A DNA stretch of 64,000 bases from positions 1 through 64,000 of the forward strand of contig CAYJTG010000006.1 of the NCBI GenBank assembly GCA_964373255.1. The letters are read 5' to 3'. A model generated the notes under the pieces. That model did not search any database. It saw nothing but the letters and a program-made list of their open reading frames with translations, and had not been told where the DNA came from. Both the position numbers and the translations under genes were made by a program. This DNA is from JACPVU01 sp964373255 (GTDB lineage: Archaea > Aenigmatarchaeota > Aenigmatarchaeia > GW2011-AR5). This document shows positions 41,768 to 51,345 of the stretch, one piece after another; position 1 is the first letter of the stretch, and each line of letters opens with the position of its first letter.

Positions 41768-42709
41768 ATGGAAGAATTCCTCATCAGAAGCGACGATATT
41801 GCAGGCGAATACGGCGAATATCCTGGAGCACGATCAGTAGATGACCTCACAAAAAACGGCGTAATCATTCTCGACAAATGGTGCGGACCGACCACGCACG
41901 ATGTTGCAGGTATGATCAAGAAGTTATTGGGATTAAGCAAAACGGGTTCTGCCGGAACATTAGACCCGGCTGTTTCAGGCGTTTTGCCAGTAACGCTGGA
42001 GAATGCCTGCAAGGTCATTCCAGCGCTGCAGAAGCAAGACAAAGAGTACGTCGGCGTCATGTACCTTCACAAGGACGTTGGTGAGGCGGAACTAAGAAAA
42101 GCGGTTTCTAAGTTCGTCGGAAAAATAAGGCAGACGCCACCTGTGCGTTCGGCTGTCGCCCGCCGTGAGCGCGAGCGCATTGTTTATTCTTTTGATATTT
42201 TAGAAATTGACAACAGAAATGTCTTGTTCAAAATAAATTGCCAGGCCGGAACATACGTCCGCGTTGTCTGCCACCAGATCGGCCAGGAAATCGGCGGCGC
42301 CCACATGAAAGAATTGAGGCGCATAAAGGCGGGCATATTTGATGAGCGTTTTCTGGTAAGAATGCACGATTTAGCAAATGCTCATAGCGACTGGAAAGAA
42401 AACGGAAGCGAGAAAATACGCAACTATATTCTTCCCGTAGAATCTGCAGTGGAGCACCTCGGTAAAATTATAATCAAGGATTCGGCCGTATACTCTGTGT
42501 CAGCCGGCTCGCCTGTGTATACAACAGGAATTTGTAAAATAAGCAAATCGATAAAGAAAGGCGAGCTCGTAGCTATACTCACGCTTAAAGGCGAGCTCGT
42601 GGCACTGGCGATAGCGGACATGAATGCAGAAGAAATGATGAAAAGAAAAGGATTAGCGGCAAAGACCGACAGGGTTATTATAGACAGAAAATTATATCCA
42701 AGAATGTAA
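41768..42709 (+). CDS. cbf5: H/ACA RNP pseudouridine synthase Cbf5
   Basis: 313 aa. TruB-type catalytic domain GVIILDKWCGPTTHDVAG and GSAGTLDPAVSGVLPV with the catalytic Asp; CQAGTYVRVVCHQIGQEIG; C-terminal PUA domain (VSAGSPVYTTGICKISKSIKKGELVAI). Works with Nop10 (52.5 kb), L7Ae (54.3 kb) and Gar1, guided by H/ACA RNAs, to modify rRNA. Confidence 0.96.
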   Translation: MEEFLIRSDDIAGEYGEYPGARSVDDLTKNGVIILDKWCGPTTHDVAGMIKKLLGLSKTGSAGTLDPAVSGVLPVTLENACKVIPALQKQDKEYVGVMYLHKDVGEAELRKAVSKFVGKIRQTPPVRSAVARRERERIVYSFDILEIDNRNVLFKINCQAGTYVRVVCHQIGQEIGGAHMKELRRIKAGIFDERFLVRMHDLANAHSDWKENGSEKIRNYILPVESAVEHLGKIIIKDSAVYSVSAGSPVYTTGICKISKSIKKGELVAILTLKGELVALAIADMNAEEMMKRKGLAAKTDRVIIDRKLYPRM

Positions 42710-42759
42710 TTGACGCAAATTACAGAATAATCACGAAATAACTTGAAAACGTGCAATGA

Positions 42760-42768
42760 TTTATAAAG
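42760..42768 (+). promoter_or_regulatory. TATA box for purine genes
   Basis: TTTATAAAG 21 bases before ATG 42789, implying a leaderless or very short-leader mRNA. Confidence 0.5.
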
Positions 42769-42788
42769 ACTCATTTTAAAAAACTACC

Positions 42789-43553
42789 ATGGTTTATCAT
42801 GGACGTATTGTTGTAGCAGGTTTAACGCCTTCCAGAAATCCGTTTGCGGCTTATGCTATTTCTGGCAGAAGCGAGGGAAGCAAAAAAAGGTGGTTTTTGA
42901 ATTTATTCGACAGTGTTGTAGTTCAGCCTGTAGGCGGCGAGCTTACAGCAGAACAGGAAAAGTCATCGCACCTCATTTTTTACAATGCGATGAGAAAAAG
43001 AAAAGATGCCCTTCTATTTACAACAAACGGTGCTCAAACAGATACAAATTATATAGATGATAAAAAAATCATGAATTTTTATGACGATTTTGAAACAAGA
43101 GGCGATGCAACAAATATATTGGAAGAATGGGGCTATGAAAACGACCCTCCAATATTCACGCCTCGGATTGCCCTTGTGAGCTTTCCTTACGACAGGGCAC
43201 TGTTTTCAATTGTAACAAAAAGTGGCGTGTTAAAGACTGCGTCATCCAAAACTAAGATGCTAAGTCATGATAGTGCAGTCGCTCTTTCAACCTATCAAGC
43301 TAAAGATGACAATGCATTACCTTGGTCTTTTGAATCTCCATCGGATATAGAAAAATGCCTTATAAATGTTCCACTAAACGGTGAGAGCCCAGAAGAAATA
43401 GCTGATCAATTGTACAATTTTCTTGATAATCGTTTTGTCGTGTCAACAGCAGGTGCTGTTTTTGATGTTGAAAAACAGAAATGGAACATAGCGGTAAAAA
43501 ATAGCTACAGAACAGAAGAAGAGTTTCGAGCCTATATGGAAAGACAGAAATGA
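42789..43553 (+). CDS. purO: IMP cyclohydrolase (PurO-like)
   Basis: 254 aa. YHGRIVVAGLTPSRNPFAAYAISGRS.....KRWFLN matches the start of archaeal-type IMP cyclohydrolase, which closes FAICAR to IMP. ATP/phosphate-free enzyme with an N-terminal-nucleophile-like fold. Its stop overlaps the next gene, which makes FAICAR, supporting the assignment. Both genes are AT-richer than guaA downstream. Confidence 0.8.
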   Translation: MVYHGRIVVAGLTPSRNPFAAYAISGRSEGSKKRWFLNLFDSVVVQPVGGELTAEQEKSSHLIFYNAMRKRKDALLFTTNGAQTDTNYIDDKKIMNFYDDFETRGDATNILEEWGYENDPPIFTPRIALVSFPYDRALFSIVTKSGVLKTASSKTKMLSHDSAVALSTYQAKDDNALPWSFESPSDIEKCLINVPLNGESPEEIADQLYNFLDNRFVVSTAGAVFDVEKQKWNIAVKNSYRTEEEFRAYMERQK

Positions 43554-43558
43554 TAATT

Positions 43559-44659
43559 ATGTCAACGCCTTATTCTACAAAAAATGTTGGAGATCATCCA
43601 ACAGAGCTAACAATAATTCCACAGCATAAAGTGGAAGACCTGAGATATGCAACAAATCCCAGGGAAACAGCAGCGCTTTATGACAAATATACATTGTTAG
43701 GAAGCCTCCAACACCTCAAAGTTGGAAAGCAGGGCTTGTCGCAGACAAATTACGAAGATATATTTTGGGCACTATCCATAATAAAATATTTTGAAAACAG
43801 GACAGCAGTAGTGATGAAGCACACAAATCCGTGTGGCTTCGCTGCTTCTGTAGTAAATCCGGGGATAGAAATTTACAGAACAGCACGCGACTATGACTAT
43901 GAATCGTCATTTGGCGGTGTTGTTGGAGTAAATTTTTCCGTTGACAAGGATCTCGCAGAAGAAATGGTAACAACATTTGTAGAAGCCATTATAGCGCCTG
44001 AATATGAAGAAGGTGTAATGGATATCTTTACAGGCGAAAAAAATAAGAGAAGCAAGAGCATACGCGTAGAGAAATTTGATATCCAAGAGTACAGAAAACT
44101 TCCACGCTTTATTGGCGATGATTTTGTACCAGAAGCAAAAACGTTAGGTGGCGCAACTATACGGTATGATCCACATTTAACAGCAATAAGATCAAGCGAA
44201 GGTCTTTTACAGTACGTTGTTTCCGAGAGAAAGCCGACAGAAAAAGAAATGAAAGACGCCTTAACTGCATTATACATAGATATGAGTGTTCTTTCGAACT
44301 CTGCAACATTTGTTAATGATAACAGGTTAGTTGGCGTTGGTGCAGGACAGCCATCAAGAGTAAAAACAATAAAGCTCTGTATAGCGTACAATAAGGATTT
44401 GGATGAACGTGCAGAAGCCGAAAGTAAAAAGTTGGACAGAAACGTACGAGAATACACATTTAATCTTGAGGGTTCATCAATGGCAACAGATGGCTTCTTC
44501 CCGGTCCCGGACGGACTTGAAGCGGCGGCAGACGCTGGAGTGAAGTGCATAGTAGCTCCACGCGGTGGCGAGCACATGAACGAGGTCATAGAGGCTGCCA
44601 ACAAAAAAGGCGTCACCCTGATATATCTTCCGGAAGAAGAACGTCATTTCAGACATTAA
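43559..44659 (+). CDS. purH: AICAR transformylase (PurH C-terminal type)
   Basis: 366 aa from ATG 43559. Stand-alone AICARFT: EDLRYATNPRETAALY, TAVVMKHTNPCGFA, SFGGVVGVN, and ATDGFFPVPDGLEAAADAGVKCIVAPRGG. Lacks the MGS-like IMP cyclohydrolase domain of bacterial PurH, which PurO replaces here. Formylates AICAR from 10-formyl-THF. Confidence 0.9.
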   Translation: MSTPYSTKNVGDHPTELTIIPQHKVEDLRYATNPRETAALYDKYTLLGSLQHLKVGKQGLSQTNYEDIFWALSIIKYFENRTAVVMKHTNPCGFAASVVNPGIEIYRTARDYDYESSFGGVVGVNFSVDKDLAEEMVTTFVEAIIAPEYEEGVMDIFTGEKNKRSKSIRVEKFDIQEYRKLPRFIGDDFVPEAKTLGGATIRYDPHLTAIRSSEGLLQYVVSERKPTEKEMKDALTALYIDMSVLSNSATFVNDNRLVGVGAGQPSRVKTIKLCIAYNKDLDERAEAESKKLDRNVREYTFNLEGSSMATDGFFPVPDGLEAAADAGVKCIVAPRGGEHMNEVIEAANKKGVTLIYLPEEERHFRH

Positions 44660-44682
44660 AGCTTTTCCTCCAAATAAATTCT

Positions 44683-44850
44683 ATGCTTTCCAAAGAACTC
44701 CTCGATATTCTCGCGTGCCCGAAGTGCAAGGGCGATCTGCTGTACGAGAAGCAGAGAAAAAGCCTGGCGTGCAAAAAATGCCGCCTTCGATACGGTATCC
44801 TTGAAGGCGATATTCCAAACATGCTCATCGACGAAGCGGAGAAGTACTAA
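44683..44850 (+). CDS. Trm112-like zinc-ribbon protein (UPF0434)
   Basis: 55 aa from ATG 44683. LLDILACPKCKGDLLYEKQRKSLACKKCRLRYGILEGDIPNMLIDEA has two CxxC pairs. Trm112 activates tRNA and release-factor methyltransferases in archaea and eukaryotes; UPF0434 relatives are uncharacterised. Confidence 0.85.
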   Translation: MLSKELLDILACPKCKGDLLYEKQRKSLACKKCRLRYGILEGDIPNMLIDEAEKY

Positions 44851-44879
44851 TTTTTATATTTTTCTGATAATTGATTTTA

Positions 44880-46685
44880 ATGGGTTATATCTACGTTCTC
44901 GAATTCGGTGGACAGCACACCGACCTCATATGCAACAGGCTTGAAGAAATGGGGTTTGACGTTGCATACGCCGACAGCGACACAAAAATATCAGACATGC
45001 GTGACGCGGCCGGCATAATACTTTCAGGCGGGCCGAAAAGCGTGACGGACCCCGACAGCTTCAGATACGACCCTGAAATTTTTTCTTCTGGTATAAATGT
45101 TCTCGGAATCTGCTATGGCATGCAACTTCTTGGCAAACATCTGGGGTCTTACATCCATAGGAAAACTCGCGAGTACGGCGAGACACTGCTTCGTATCATA
45201 GAGGAAGACCAGCTTTTCTACGGGTTGCCGAAGGAAGAAATTGTGTGGATGAATCATGGCGACTCAATAACACCAGATGGCAACTTTACGGTCTTGGGCT
45301 ACACAGAAAAAGGCGTTCCGGCTGCAATAAGAAGCAGTGATGGCAAATATCGCGGCGTACAGTTTCATCCCGAGGTAACGCATACAGAACATGGAACAAA
45401 AGTGCTGAGGAATTTTGCCGAGTTGGTATGCGGGTGCAGCCCGCAAGAAAGACAAAGAGACGGATTTGATGCGGGCAGATTCATCGATGAAGCTATTAGA
45501 GAACTGAAGAAAAATGTGGGCAACAAAATAGCTCTGGTATACGCAAGCGGCGGCGTGGATTCTTCCGTTGCTGCGTATCTGGCAATGATGGCGGGCCTTA
45601 AAATAAAGCCGGTTTATCTTGAAATGGGGAATGGCAGAAAAGGAGAGGCGCAGCAGGTTTCAGAATATCTTGGGCGGCTGCTAAAAACCGATATTTACAT
45701 TCACGACGCCAGCGCCAATTTTATTGATCGGCTTTGTGGAATTGACGATCCAGAACAAAAAAGGAAGAAATTCCAGGAATTGTACGCGGAAACACGGAAA
45801 GAAATTGAAAAAGGGGTTGGTCTGAAAGATGTTGTTCTTATTCAAGGCACGATAGCCACCGATCTGAGGGAAACAGGAAGAGAAGCAGGCAAGAATAAAT
45901 CCAGGGATACAAAGACCGTGGATAGGATAAAGACCCACCATAATGTTGGCGCAGAAAATATATGGAAAGGTCAGACGGTGCTGCCGCTCGCGGACCTCAC
46001 GAAAGACCGCGTAAGGCTGGTTGCCAGAGAACTCGGCATACCAAACGAGATCGCAGAGCGCCAGCCATTTCCAGGGCCTGGCTTGTATGTAAGATTTGTC
46101 ACAGGATACTATGAGCCGGAACCATCGTTGTCGGCACACGTATCCGATATAGCACGCCAGTACAATCTTGGGTGTTTTGTTCTTCCAAGAAAAGGCGTAG
46201 GCCTGAAAGGCGATGAACGTGCATTCGAGCACGCCGTCCTGCTCGCGGGCGAAAGGGACTGGGGAAATGTCAGAGGTGCCGCAAAACAGATGATAGAAGA
46301 CCTTGATATTTCGCGGGTTTTATACCTCCCGGAAACGTGTTTGCCTCGTATAAATGTCAAGAATAACTATCATCTTGAAAGGGAAAATCTCGACCGACTT
46401 CGGGACGTCACAGATGTTGTTGAGACTGAAATGAAACACTACGGCGTCGCATCATCACAGACGCCGGTTATAACATTCGGAGGGCGTGGCGCATGGATAA
46501 GTGTGATCAGGGACGTAAATTCTCAGGACTTCAGGACACTAAGGCCTCTGAAGAAGCCTGAAGAATTTTCTTGGGAATGCTATGAAGACATAGTAAAGAA
46601 ACTTGGCACAGCGCTTGGCAGGGATTCCGGAATAACTGTTTTCGACGTTTCTGACAAGCCCGGTGGCACAACAGAATGGGAATAA
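44880..46685 (+). CDS. guaA: GMP synthase, fused glutaminase-synthetase
   Basis: 601 aa from ATG 44880. GATase class I half: LGICYGMQLLG with the nucleophilic Cys and GVQFHPEVTHTEHG (His, Glu). Synthetase half: YASGGVDSSVAAYLA PP-loop, and FPGPGLYVRFVTG. Many archaea encode the two halves as separate genes, so the fused form is notable. It includes a long insertion around residues 280-330 near the dimerisation region. Completes the purine cluster. Confidence 0.93.
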   Translation: MGYIYVLEFGGQHTDLICNRLEEMGFDVAYADSDTKISDMRDAAGIILSGGPKSVTDPDSFRYDPEIFSSGINVLGICYGMQLLGKHLGSYIHRKTREYGETLLRIIEEDQLFYGLPKEEIVWMNHGDSITPDGNFTVLGYTEKGVPAAIRSSDGKYRGVQFHPEVTHTEHGTKVLRNFAELVCGCSPQERQRDGFDAGRFIDEAIRELKKNVGNKIALVYASGGVDSSVAAYLAMMAGLKIKPVYLEMGNGRKGEAQQVSEYLGRLLKTDIYIHDASANFIDRLCGIDDPEQKRKKFQELYAETRKEIEKGVGLKDVVLIQGTIATDLRETGREAGKNKSRDTKTVDRIKTHHNVGAENIWKGQTVLPLADLTKDRVRLVARELGIPNEIAERQPFPGPGLYVRFVTGYYEPEPSLSAHVSDIARQYNLGCFVLPRKGVGLKGDERAFEHAVLLAGERDWGNVRGAAKQMIEDLDISRVLYLPETCLPRINVKNNYHLERENLDRLRDVTDVVETEMKHYGVASSQTPVITFGGRGAWISVIRDVNSQDFRTLRPLKKPEEFSWECYEDIVKKLGTALGRDSGITVFDVSDKPGGTTEWE

Positions 46686-46727
46686 AACAATCTTTTTAAT
46701 GTCCTGCCAACAAGTTCTTTTGATTAT

Positions 46728-46854
46728 GCTGGGATGGCAGAACTTGGTAAACGCGCAAGCCTGGAATAATCTTCTTTTAAAAAGAAGATTAATCAAGAAA
46801 ACTGTTAGCTTGTTCCTCTTCGGAGGAGCGGGAGTTCAAATCTCCCTCCCAGCG
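46728..46854 (+). tRNA. tRNA-Ser(GGA) with intron at 37/38
   Basis: Acceptor GCTGGGA (46728-46734) / TCCCAGC (46847-46853), G73 at 46854 as for serine. Anticodon stem CAAGC/GCTTG; loop CTGGAA then a 40-nt intron (46767-46806), then A38. Long variable arm CCTC-TTCG-GAGG (type II) and T arm GGGAG-TTCAAAT-CTCCC. The intron holds the hairpin AATCTTCTTTT-AAAAGAAGATT. CCA is not encoded. Confidence 0.9.
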
Positions 46855-46903
46855 CTACAAATCTTTATATCCCATTATTTTATAATAGAAACAGCTGATA
46901 TTT

Positions 46904-48064
46904 ATGGTATTCGAAATAACAATACTGCTCTACATAGCCCTGATTCTCCTGGCTGCAAAAATATTTGGAGAGGTAGCCGAGAGGCTCGGTGTGTCGGCGC
47001 TCATCGGGGAAGTGCTGGCGGGCCTGCTGTTCGGGCCGCTCCTTGGCATCATAAAACCAAACGCTTTTCTTGAACAGATAGCAACGCTTGGCGTCCTGTT
47101 TTTGCTGTTCATAATAGGCCTCAATACAAGGTTTGATGACGTAAAGAAGGACGCGTACAAGGGCAGCGTTCTGGCGCTGGTGGCGGCCGCGCTTTCCTTT
47201 ATTGCCGGAACGTCCGTTGGGTTTGCGGCTTTCAATGACATTAACGCGGCTATTTTTCTGGGTGTAGCGCTGCTTTCGACAAGCACACCCATAACACTGA
47301 GGGCACTTGCAAATGTTGGTGAGATAAAAACAAGGGTGTACGAAATATCGCTCTCTATTGACATGGCCGACAAGGTTATCGCCATACTCGCGCTCTCCCT
47401 GCTCACGACGTATTCTGCCTACGGTACGGTGCAGATCTGGACAGTGGCTGCGCTGTTCTTTGTTGTTCTCGGCTTCTTTGTTGTTATCACTACTATAGGC
47501 GCGCGGGCCGTGAGCAATTTTCTGTCGTTCTTCAGGATGATGGTTGACGAGCAAATGCTGGTTGCAATACCGCTCGTAATCGTCTTCGTCGTCGCATTCT
47601 TGAGCGAGCAGGTTGGCATAGCAGGCGTAACCGGCGCATTTCTGGCGGGCATGGCCATGAGCAAGTCCCAGCTCACAGAAAATATAATATTGCCAAAGAC
47701 CAAGATAATCGGCCACGGATTCTTCATACCTATATTTTTCGCGTACTCCGCTGTCCTGTTTGACCTGAACGCGCTGTACAGCGGCTGGCATGTGATTGTG
47801 CTGCTGGTTGTTTTTGGCTCCCTTGCAAAGCTGATAGGCGCGGGCTACATGGGCAGGTTTTACAAATTAGGGACGCGCGAGCAGCTTCTCATAGGCATAG
47901 GCATGATACCGCGTGGAGAATTTGCCATCGTCATTTCCCAGATAGCCCTTGCGGCAGGAATAGTAACAAGCAGCATATACACAATAGCCGTCGCGTCTGT
48001 CATTGTAACAATAATCATAACGCCAATACTTATGAAACTCGCGAGCGGAAAGAAGGGATTCTAA
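46904..48064 (+). CDS. cation:proton antiporter (CPA2/KefB type)
   Basis: 386 aa, about 12 transmembrane helices. LGVLFLLFIIGLNTRFDDVKK, GVALLSTSTPITLRALANVG (the ST-rich unwound region) and LIGIGMIPRGEFAIVISQIALAAG are typical CPA2 motifs. The usual GxxxDx pair is altered to STSTP. No RCK/TrkA-N domain follows. Exchanges Na+ or K+ for H+. Confidence 0.9.
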   Translation: MVFEITILLYIALILLAAKIFGEVAERLGVSALIGEVLAGLLFGPLLGIIKPNAFLEQIATLGVLFLLFIIGLNTRFDDVKKDAYKGSVLALVAAALSFIAGTSVGFAAFNDINAAIFLGVALLSTSTPITLRALANVGEIKTRVYEISLSIDMADKVIAILALSLLTTYSAYGTVQIWTVAALFFVVLGFFVVITTIGARAVSNFLSFFRMMVDEQMLVAIPLVIVFVVAFLSEQVGIAGVTGAFLAGMAMSKSQLTENIILPKTKIIGHGFFIPIFFAYSAVLFDLNALYSGWHVIVLLVVFGSLAKLIGAGYMGRFYKLGTREQLLIGIGMIPRGEFAIVISQIALAAGIVTSSIYTIAVASVIVTIIITPILMKLASGKKGF

Positions 48065-48138
48065 GGTTTAAGAACATTGTCCAGTAATTAAAGGAAGAAA
48101 ATGAAATCCTTGCAGGAAAGGATTAATGGTGATTATTT

Positions 48139-48681
48139 ATGTCCCTCCGACCGGCAAGATGCTACAGGAAGTTCCAGCGCCCGAATACACGGCAGAGCGT
48201 GCGCGTGCCGAAGAAGGGCTACGTCAAGGGCGTGCCGAAACCCAAGATAACAGAGTTCGAGATGGGCACAAAAGGAGACTATGAAAAGAAGCTCTTTCTT
48301 GTAGCCGAACGCAACGTCCAGATAAGGCACAACGCACTGGAGGCCGCGCGCGTCTCGGCCATACAACTGATTGAAAAGTCCCTGGGCAAAGGTACAGGCT
48401 TTTTTTTGAAGGTTCGTGTCTACCCGCACCAAGTACTTCGTGAGAACGTTCTGGCAACGGGCGCCGGCGCCGACAGGTTCCAGACAGGCATGAGGCAGTC
48501 GTTTGGCGCTCCCATAAGCACGGCCGCACGCGTTTACGCAGGCCAGGAAGTTATAGAGGTCAGAACAAATTCTCCCAATGTCGCGGTCGTCAAGAATGCC
48601 CTGAAACAGGCTTCCTACAAGCTGCCGACCCCGTGCAAGATTGTTGTAAAAGACATGACAAATATAAACAGAGGCTTCTAA
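48139..48681 (+). CDS. rpl10e: 50S ribosomal protein L10e (uL16)
   Basis: 180 aa. MSLRPARCYRKFQRPNTRQS, ALEAARVSAIQLIEKSLGKG, FLKVRVYPHQVLRENVLATGAGADRFQTGMRQSFG are the archaeal L10e signature. SD GGTGAT seven bases before ATG. Confidence 0.96.
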   Translation: MSLRPARCYRKFQRPNTRQSVRVPKKGYVKGVPKPKITEFEMGTKGDYEKKLFLVAERNVQIRHNALEAARVSAIQLIEKSLGKGTGFFLKVRVYPHQVLRENVLATGAGADRFQTGMRQSFGAPISTAARVYAGQEVIEVRTNSPNVAVVKNALKQASYKLPTPCKIVVKDMTNINRGF

Positions 48682-48743
48682 TTTTTTCGCTATTCGTGCG
48701 TCTAACCACTTGGTCGTTCATATTACTTCTAAATTCATGCGAA

Positions 48744-49005
48744 TCTTTGAAGAACAAAGTTCTTCAAGACTCCAAAGAGCTTCGCTCTTTGCGAGAATAC
48801 TTCGGGCTTTAGCCCGAAGATGTTTATAAGATTACAATCTACAATAAAAAAAGAATTTAGGTCTTTTGCCCTAACACATGACAACCTTTAAAATACTTCT
48901 TCTATCATAGGGTTAATCAAGAAATAATTATAATAATTGATTGGAAGGTCTGGAAGAACTTCAGTTCTTTTGGGGTTCTCCAAGACCTTTTCTTCCAAAG
49001 AAAAG
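48744..49005. repeat. hairpin clusters in a 330-bp gene-free region
   Basis: First cluster (48744-48832): GAAGAAC-aaa-GTTCTTC, AAAGAGC-ttc-GCTCTTT, CTTCGGGC-ttta-GCCCGAAG. Second (48948-49005): GGTCT..GGA around AGAAC-ttca-GTTCT then TCC-AAGACC, and CTTTTCTT-cc-AAAGAAAAG. All have loops of 2-4 bases and near-perfect stems. Otherwise the gap holds no gene I can see. Function may be termination or a mobile hairpin type. Confidence 0.7.
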
Positions 49006-49014
49006 GGATTGGAT

Positions 49015-49587
49015 ATGGCAGAAGTATTAGACAGAACAATGCTCAAGGCACTGAGCACGGACACGAGGCAGGACATAATCAAGTTTCTTATGAAGCGTCC
49101 TTACACAGCCAGCGAGCTCTCTAAGCTGCTCAGCAAGCACGTCACGACGGTAACAGAGCACCTCAACATCCTGGAAAATTCCGGGCTCATCAGGAAAAAG
49201 GAGAGCACAAACAAATGGGTCTACTATACATTAACAGAAAAAGGCGAAAAGCTGTTCAAGCCAGCGTACTATTCATGGGTTGTCGTTTTTGCGGTCTCTG
49301 CTGTGCTTATGTTCACAGGCTTTTTACGGGTGTTTAGCTATGGAACTTTTGGCACAGCATCTGAATCCGCAATGTCGGCAAGCAAAGAATTGACATCGCA
49401 AGCTGCAGTTTCAGAAGCCGTAACCACAACGTCTGCTGCGCAAACAACGATAACTACGATAGACGTACTTGCTATTTCATTGATCGTTCTAGCATTATTG
49501 GGCTTTGCTTACATTGGCTACAAATTCCGGAAACAAAAAAAGCTTCAGAAAGAGATGACGATGTATCTGGAAGGGGCGTTGTTGTAG
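49015..49587 (+). CDS. ArsR-type winged-helix regulator with membrane anchors
   Basis: 190 aa from ATG 49015. Residues 8-80 form a winged helix: LKALSTDTRQDIIKFLMKRPYTASELSKLLSKHVTTVTEHL..LIRKKESTNKWVYYTLTEKG. Then a helix (WVVVFAVSAVLMFTGFL), a Ser/Thr/Ala-rich outside loop, and a second helix (DVLAISLIVLALLGFAYIGY). A membrane-tethered transcription regulator is implied. The signal is unknown. Confidence 0.85.
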   Translation: MAEVLDRTMLKALSTDTRQDIIKFLMKRPYTASELSKLLSKHVTTVTEHLNILENSGLIRKKESTNKWVYYTLTEKGEKLFKPAYYSWVVVFAVSAVLMFTGFLRVFSYGTFGTASESAMSASKELTSQAAVSEAVTTTSAAQTTITTIDVLAISLIVLALLGFAYIGYKFRKQKKLQKEMTMYLEGALL

Positions 49588-49661
49588 CTGTTTGCATGCA
49601 ATTGGTTCTGTGCAGGACGGATGTAAGAGGCTTATGATTGAGTTGCTTTATTCAAGTTCAA

Positions 49662-50591
49662 CTAACTGAACATTTTACTGTAAAATTCTTTCCGTCCAAT
49701 TGAGTTAATGTATTCGATTTTCCTTTTCTCGTTGCCGTAGTCGTCGGCATGGATAAACCACCCAATGCTCATGAAAATTACCATCTTCAAGAGGTCGTAG
49801 AGATGTTCCTTTTCCGCCTCAGTTAGTTTTCTATATTTACCATACTTTACCAAAATCTCTTTTGCTTTATCGAAGTTGAGATTCTTTTTGTCAGGCCAAG
49901 CCCAAAAATAAATCATATTGGCAACGTCGTACAAAAGATAAATATAGCTGGCATCGTCAAAATCCAATACAGCAGCAAGTTTATCGTTCTTATACAGAAA
50001 ATTAGAAGGGTGTGTATCGCAATGGCAAACTCCCTTTGGTAAGTTGTTTGACAGCCTTAATTTTCCCAATTCTACTTTCAACCACTCTAATCTTTCTTTG
50101 GCCTCAGACTTTGATTTAATTTTCTTTGAGTTTGTTATCGCATTTTTCAAACAAGATTTTGGGTCATACGTATCACGAGCTTCGTAGTATTTTGGCTTAT
50201 ATCCAATAGTAATTCTATGGAGTTTGCCTATTGCCTTTGCAATTTGTTTGGAATCTGAATTTTTCTTATGCTTATCGTCCATAAACTTAAAGAGAGCGAA
50301 TGGTTTATTTTTATACGTTCCGATAAATCCACCACGAATATTTCTGATCGGTGCTGGACAAGGATAAGAGCGTTTATTCAAATATTGCAAAATGGTTGCT
50401 TCAAATAGTGCGTACTTTTTTGGTCTGCTTTCATAGTATCTGAAAACAAATTTACCCTTGGTTGTTGTGAGAAGTAAATTTGTTTGAACAGCCCCTAACT
50501 TGAATGGCTTGAAATTCTTGTATTTTCCCGAATTATAATTGGAAAGTATTTTTGTAAAATCCTCTAATGTATAACTGTGAACTTGAGTCAT
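49662..50591 (-). CDS. APH-family phosphotransferase (homoserine kinase type II-like)
   Basis: 309 aa. Kinase-fold features: FVFRYYESRPKKYALFEATILQYL, CHCDTHPSNFLY (Brenner motif with catalytic Asp) and AAVLDFDDASYIYLLYDVAN (metal Asp). Resembles ThrB2-type homoserine kinases and aminoglycoside phosphotransferases. No threonine-pathway neighbour, so substrate stays open. AT-rich. Confidence 0.75.
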   Translation of the reverse strand: MTQVHSYTLEDFTKILSNYNSGKYKNFKPFKLGAVQTNLLLTTTKGKFVFRYYESRPKKYALFEATILQYLNKRSYPCPAPIRNIRGGFIGTYKNKPFALFKFMDDKHKKNSDSKQIAKAIGKLHRITIGYKPKYYEARDTYDPKSCLKNAITNSKKIKSKSEAKERLEWLKVELGKLRLSNNLPKGVCHCDTHPSNFLYKNDKLAAVLDFDDASYIYLLYDVANMIYFWAWPDKKNLNFDKAKEILVKYGKYRKLTEAEKEHLYDLLKMVIFMSIGWFIHADDYGNEKRKIEYINSIGRKEFYSKMFS

Positions 50592-50678
50592 AATTATGAT
50601 ATATTATAAAACCTTATAAATCCTGCATAAAACTAGGTGTATTCGTCATGGCTCGTAGCTGTGCTTGGTTAAATAGAA

Positions 50679-51266
50679 TTAAGCGTACCCGAAATCTTCC
50701 GGCTGCAGGGTGAATTCCTCACCGTGTTTTTCCTTTATGAGCTTTGCCAGGAGCCAGAATATGAGCGCCAGGCTCTTCTTTCCCTTGTTGTTACACGGCA
50801 GAATGATGTCAAGGTAAGACGTCTCGTTGAACGTGTCTGCCAGCCCTATTATTGGTATGCGCATCTGTATCGCTTCCTTGATGGACTGTCGGTCAACGGC
50901 AGGGTCTGTGACAATAATGACATCGGGCTCGAAGAAATCGCGGAACGTTGGATTTGTCAGAGAGCCGGGCATGAACCTCTTGATTATTGCGCGCCCGCCA
51001 ATAACCTCGGCAAATTTCTGGCCAGGCTCGTGACCGTTTTCCTTTCTCGAAACAACCAGGATGCTCTTTTTTGCGGCAAGAAAATTTGCGGTATACTCAA
51101 TCCTCTTGTCCAGCATGCCTACGTTCATGACCGCCAGACCGTTAGACCTGACTTTGTAGATAAACCTCTTCATGTCAGCGGTATTCGAAGTCATTCCTAT
51201 GTGTACGCCTGCTGTCAGGTATTTCTCTCTAGGTATAAGCAATTTTTTTGGCACGTTAAGTTTCAA
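50679..51266 (-). CDS. rps2: 30S ribosomal protein S2 (uS2)
   Basis: 195 aa. YLTAGVHIGMTSNTADMKRFIYKVRSNGLAVMNVGMLDKRIEYTANFLA, DVIIVTDPAVDRQSIKEAIQMRIPIIGLADTFN and LDIILPCNNKGKKSLALIFWLLAK are diagnostic. Downstream of rpoK on the same strand, a usual archaeal order. Confidence 0.96.
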   Translation of the reverse strand: MKLNVPKKLLIPREKYLTAGVHIGMTSNTADMKRFIYKVRSNGLAVMNVGMLDKRIEYTANFLAAKKSILVVSRKENGHEPGQKFAEVIGGRAIIKRFMPGSLTNPTFRDFFEPDVIIVTDPAVDRQSIKEAIQMRIPIIGLADTFNETSYLDIILPCNNKGKKSLALIFWLLAKLIKEKHGEEFTLQPEDFGYA

Positions 51267-51321
51267 CTCTATTTTTCTCTTACTTATAGATAAATTTTAA
51301 ATACGCATAGAGTTAGTGTCA

Positions 51322-51345
51322 ATCTTCTTTCCCAAAGAAGATTTA
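51322..51345. repeat. simple hairpin AATCTTCTTT-ccc-AAAGAAGATT
   Basis: Perfect 10-bp stem with a 3-base loop between rps2 and rpoK. The stem is the same as that in the tRNA-Ser intron at 46770-46792. Confidence 0.75.
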
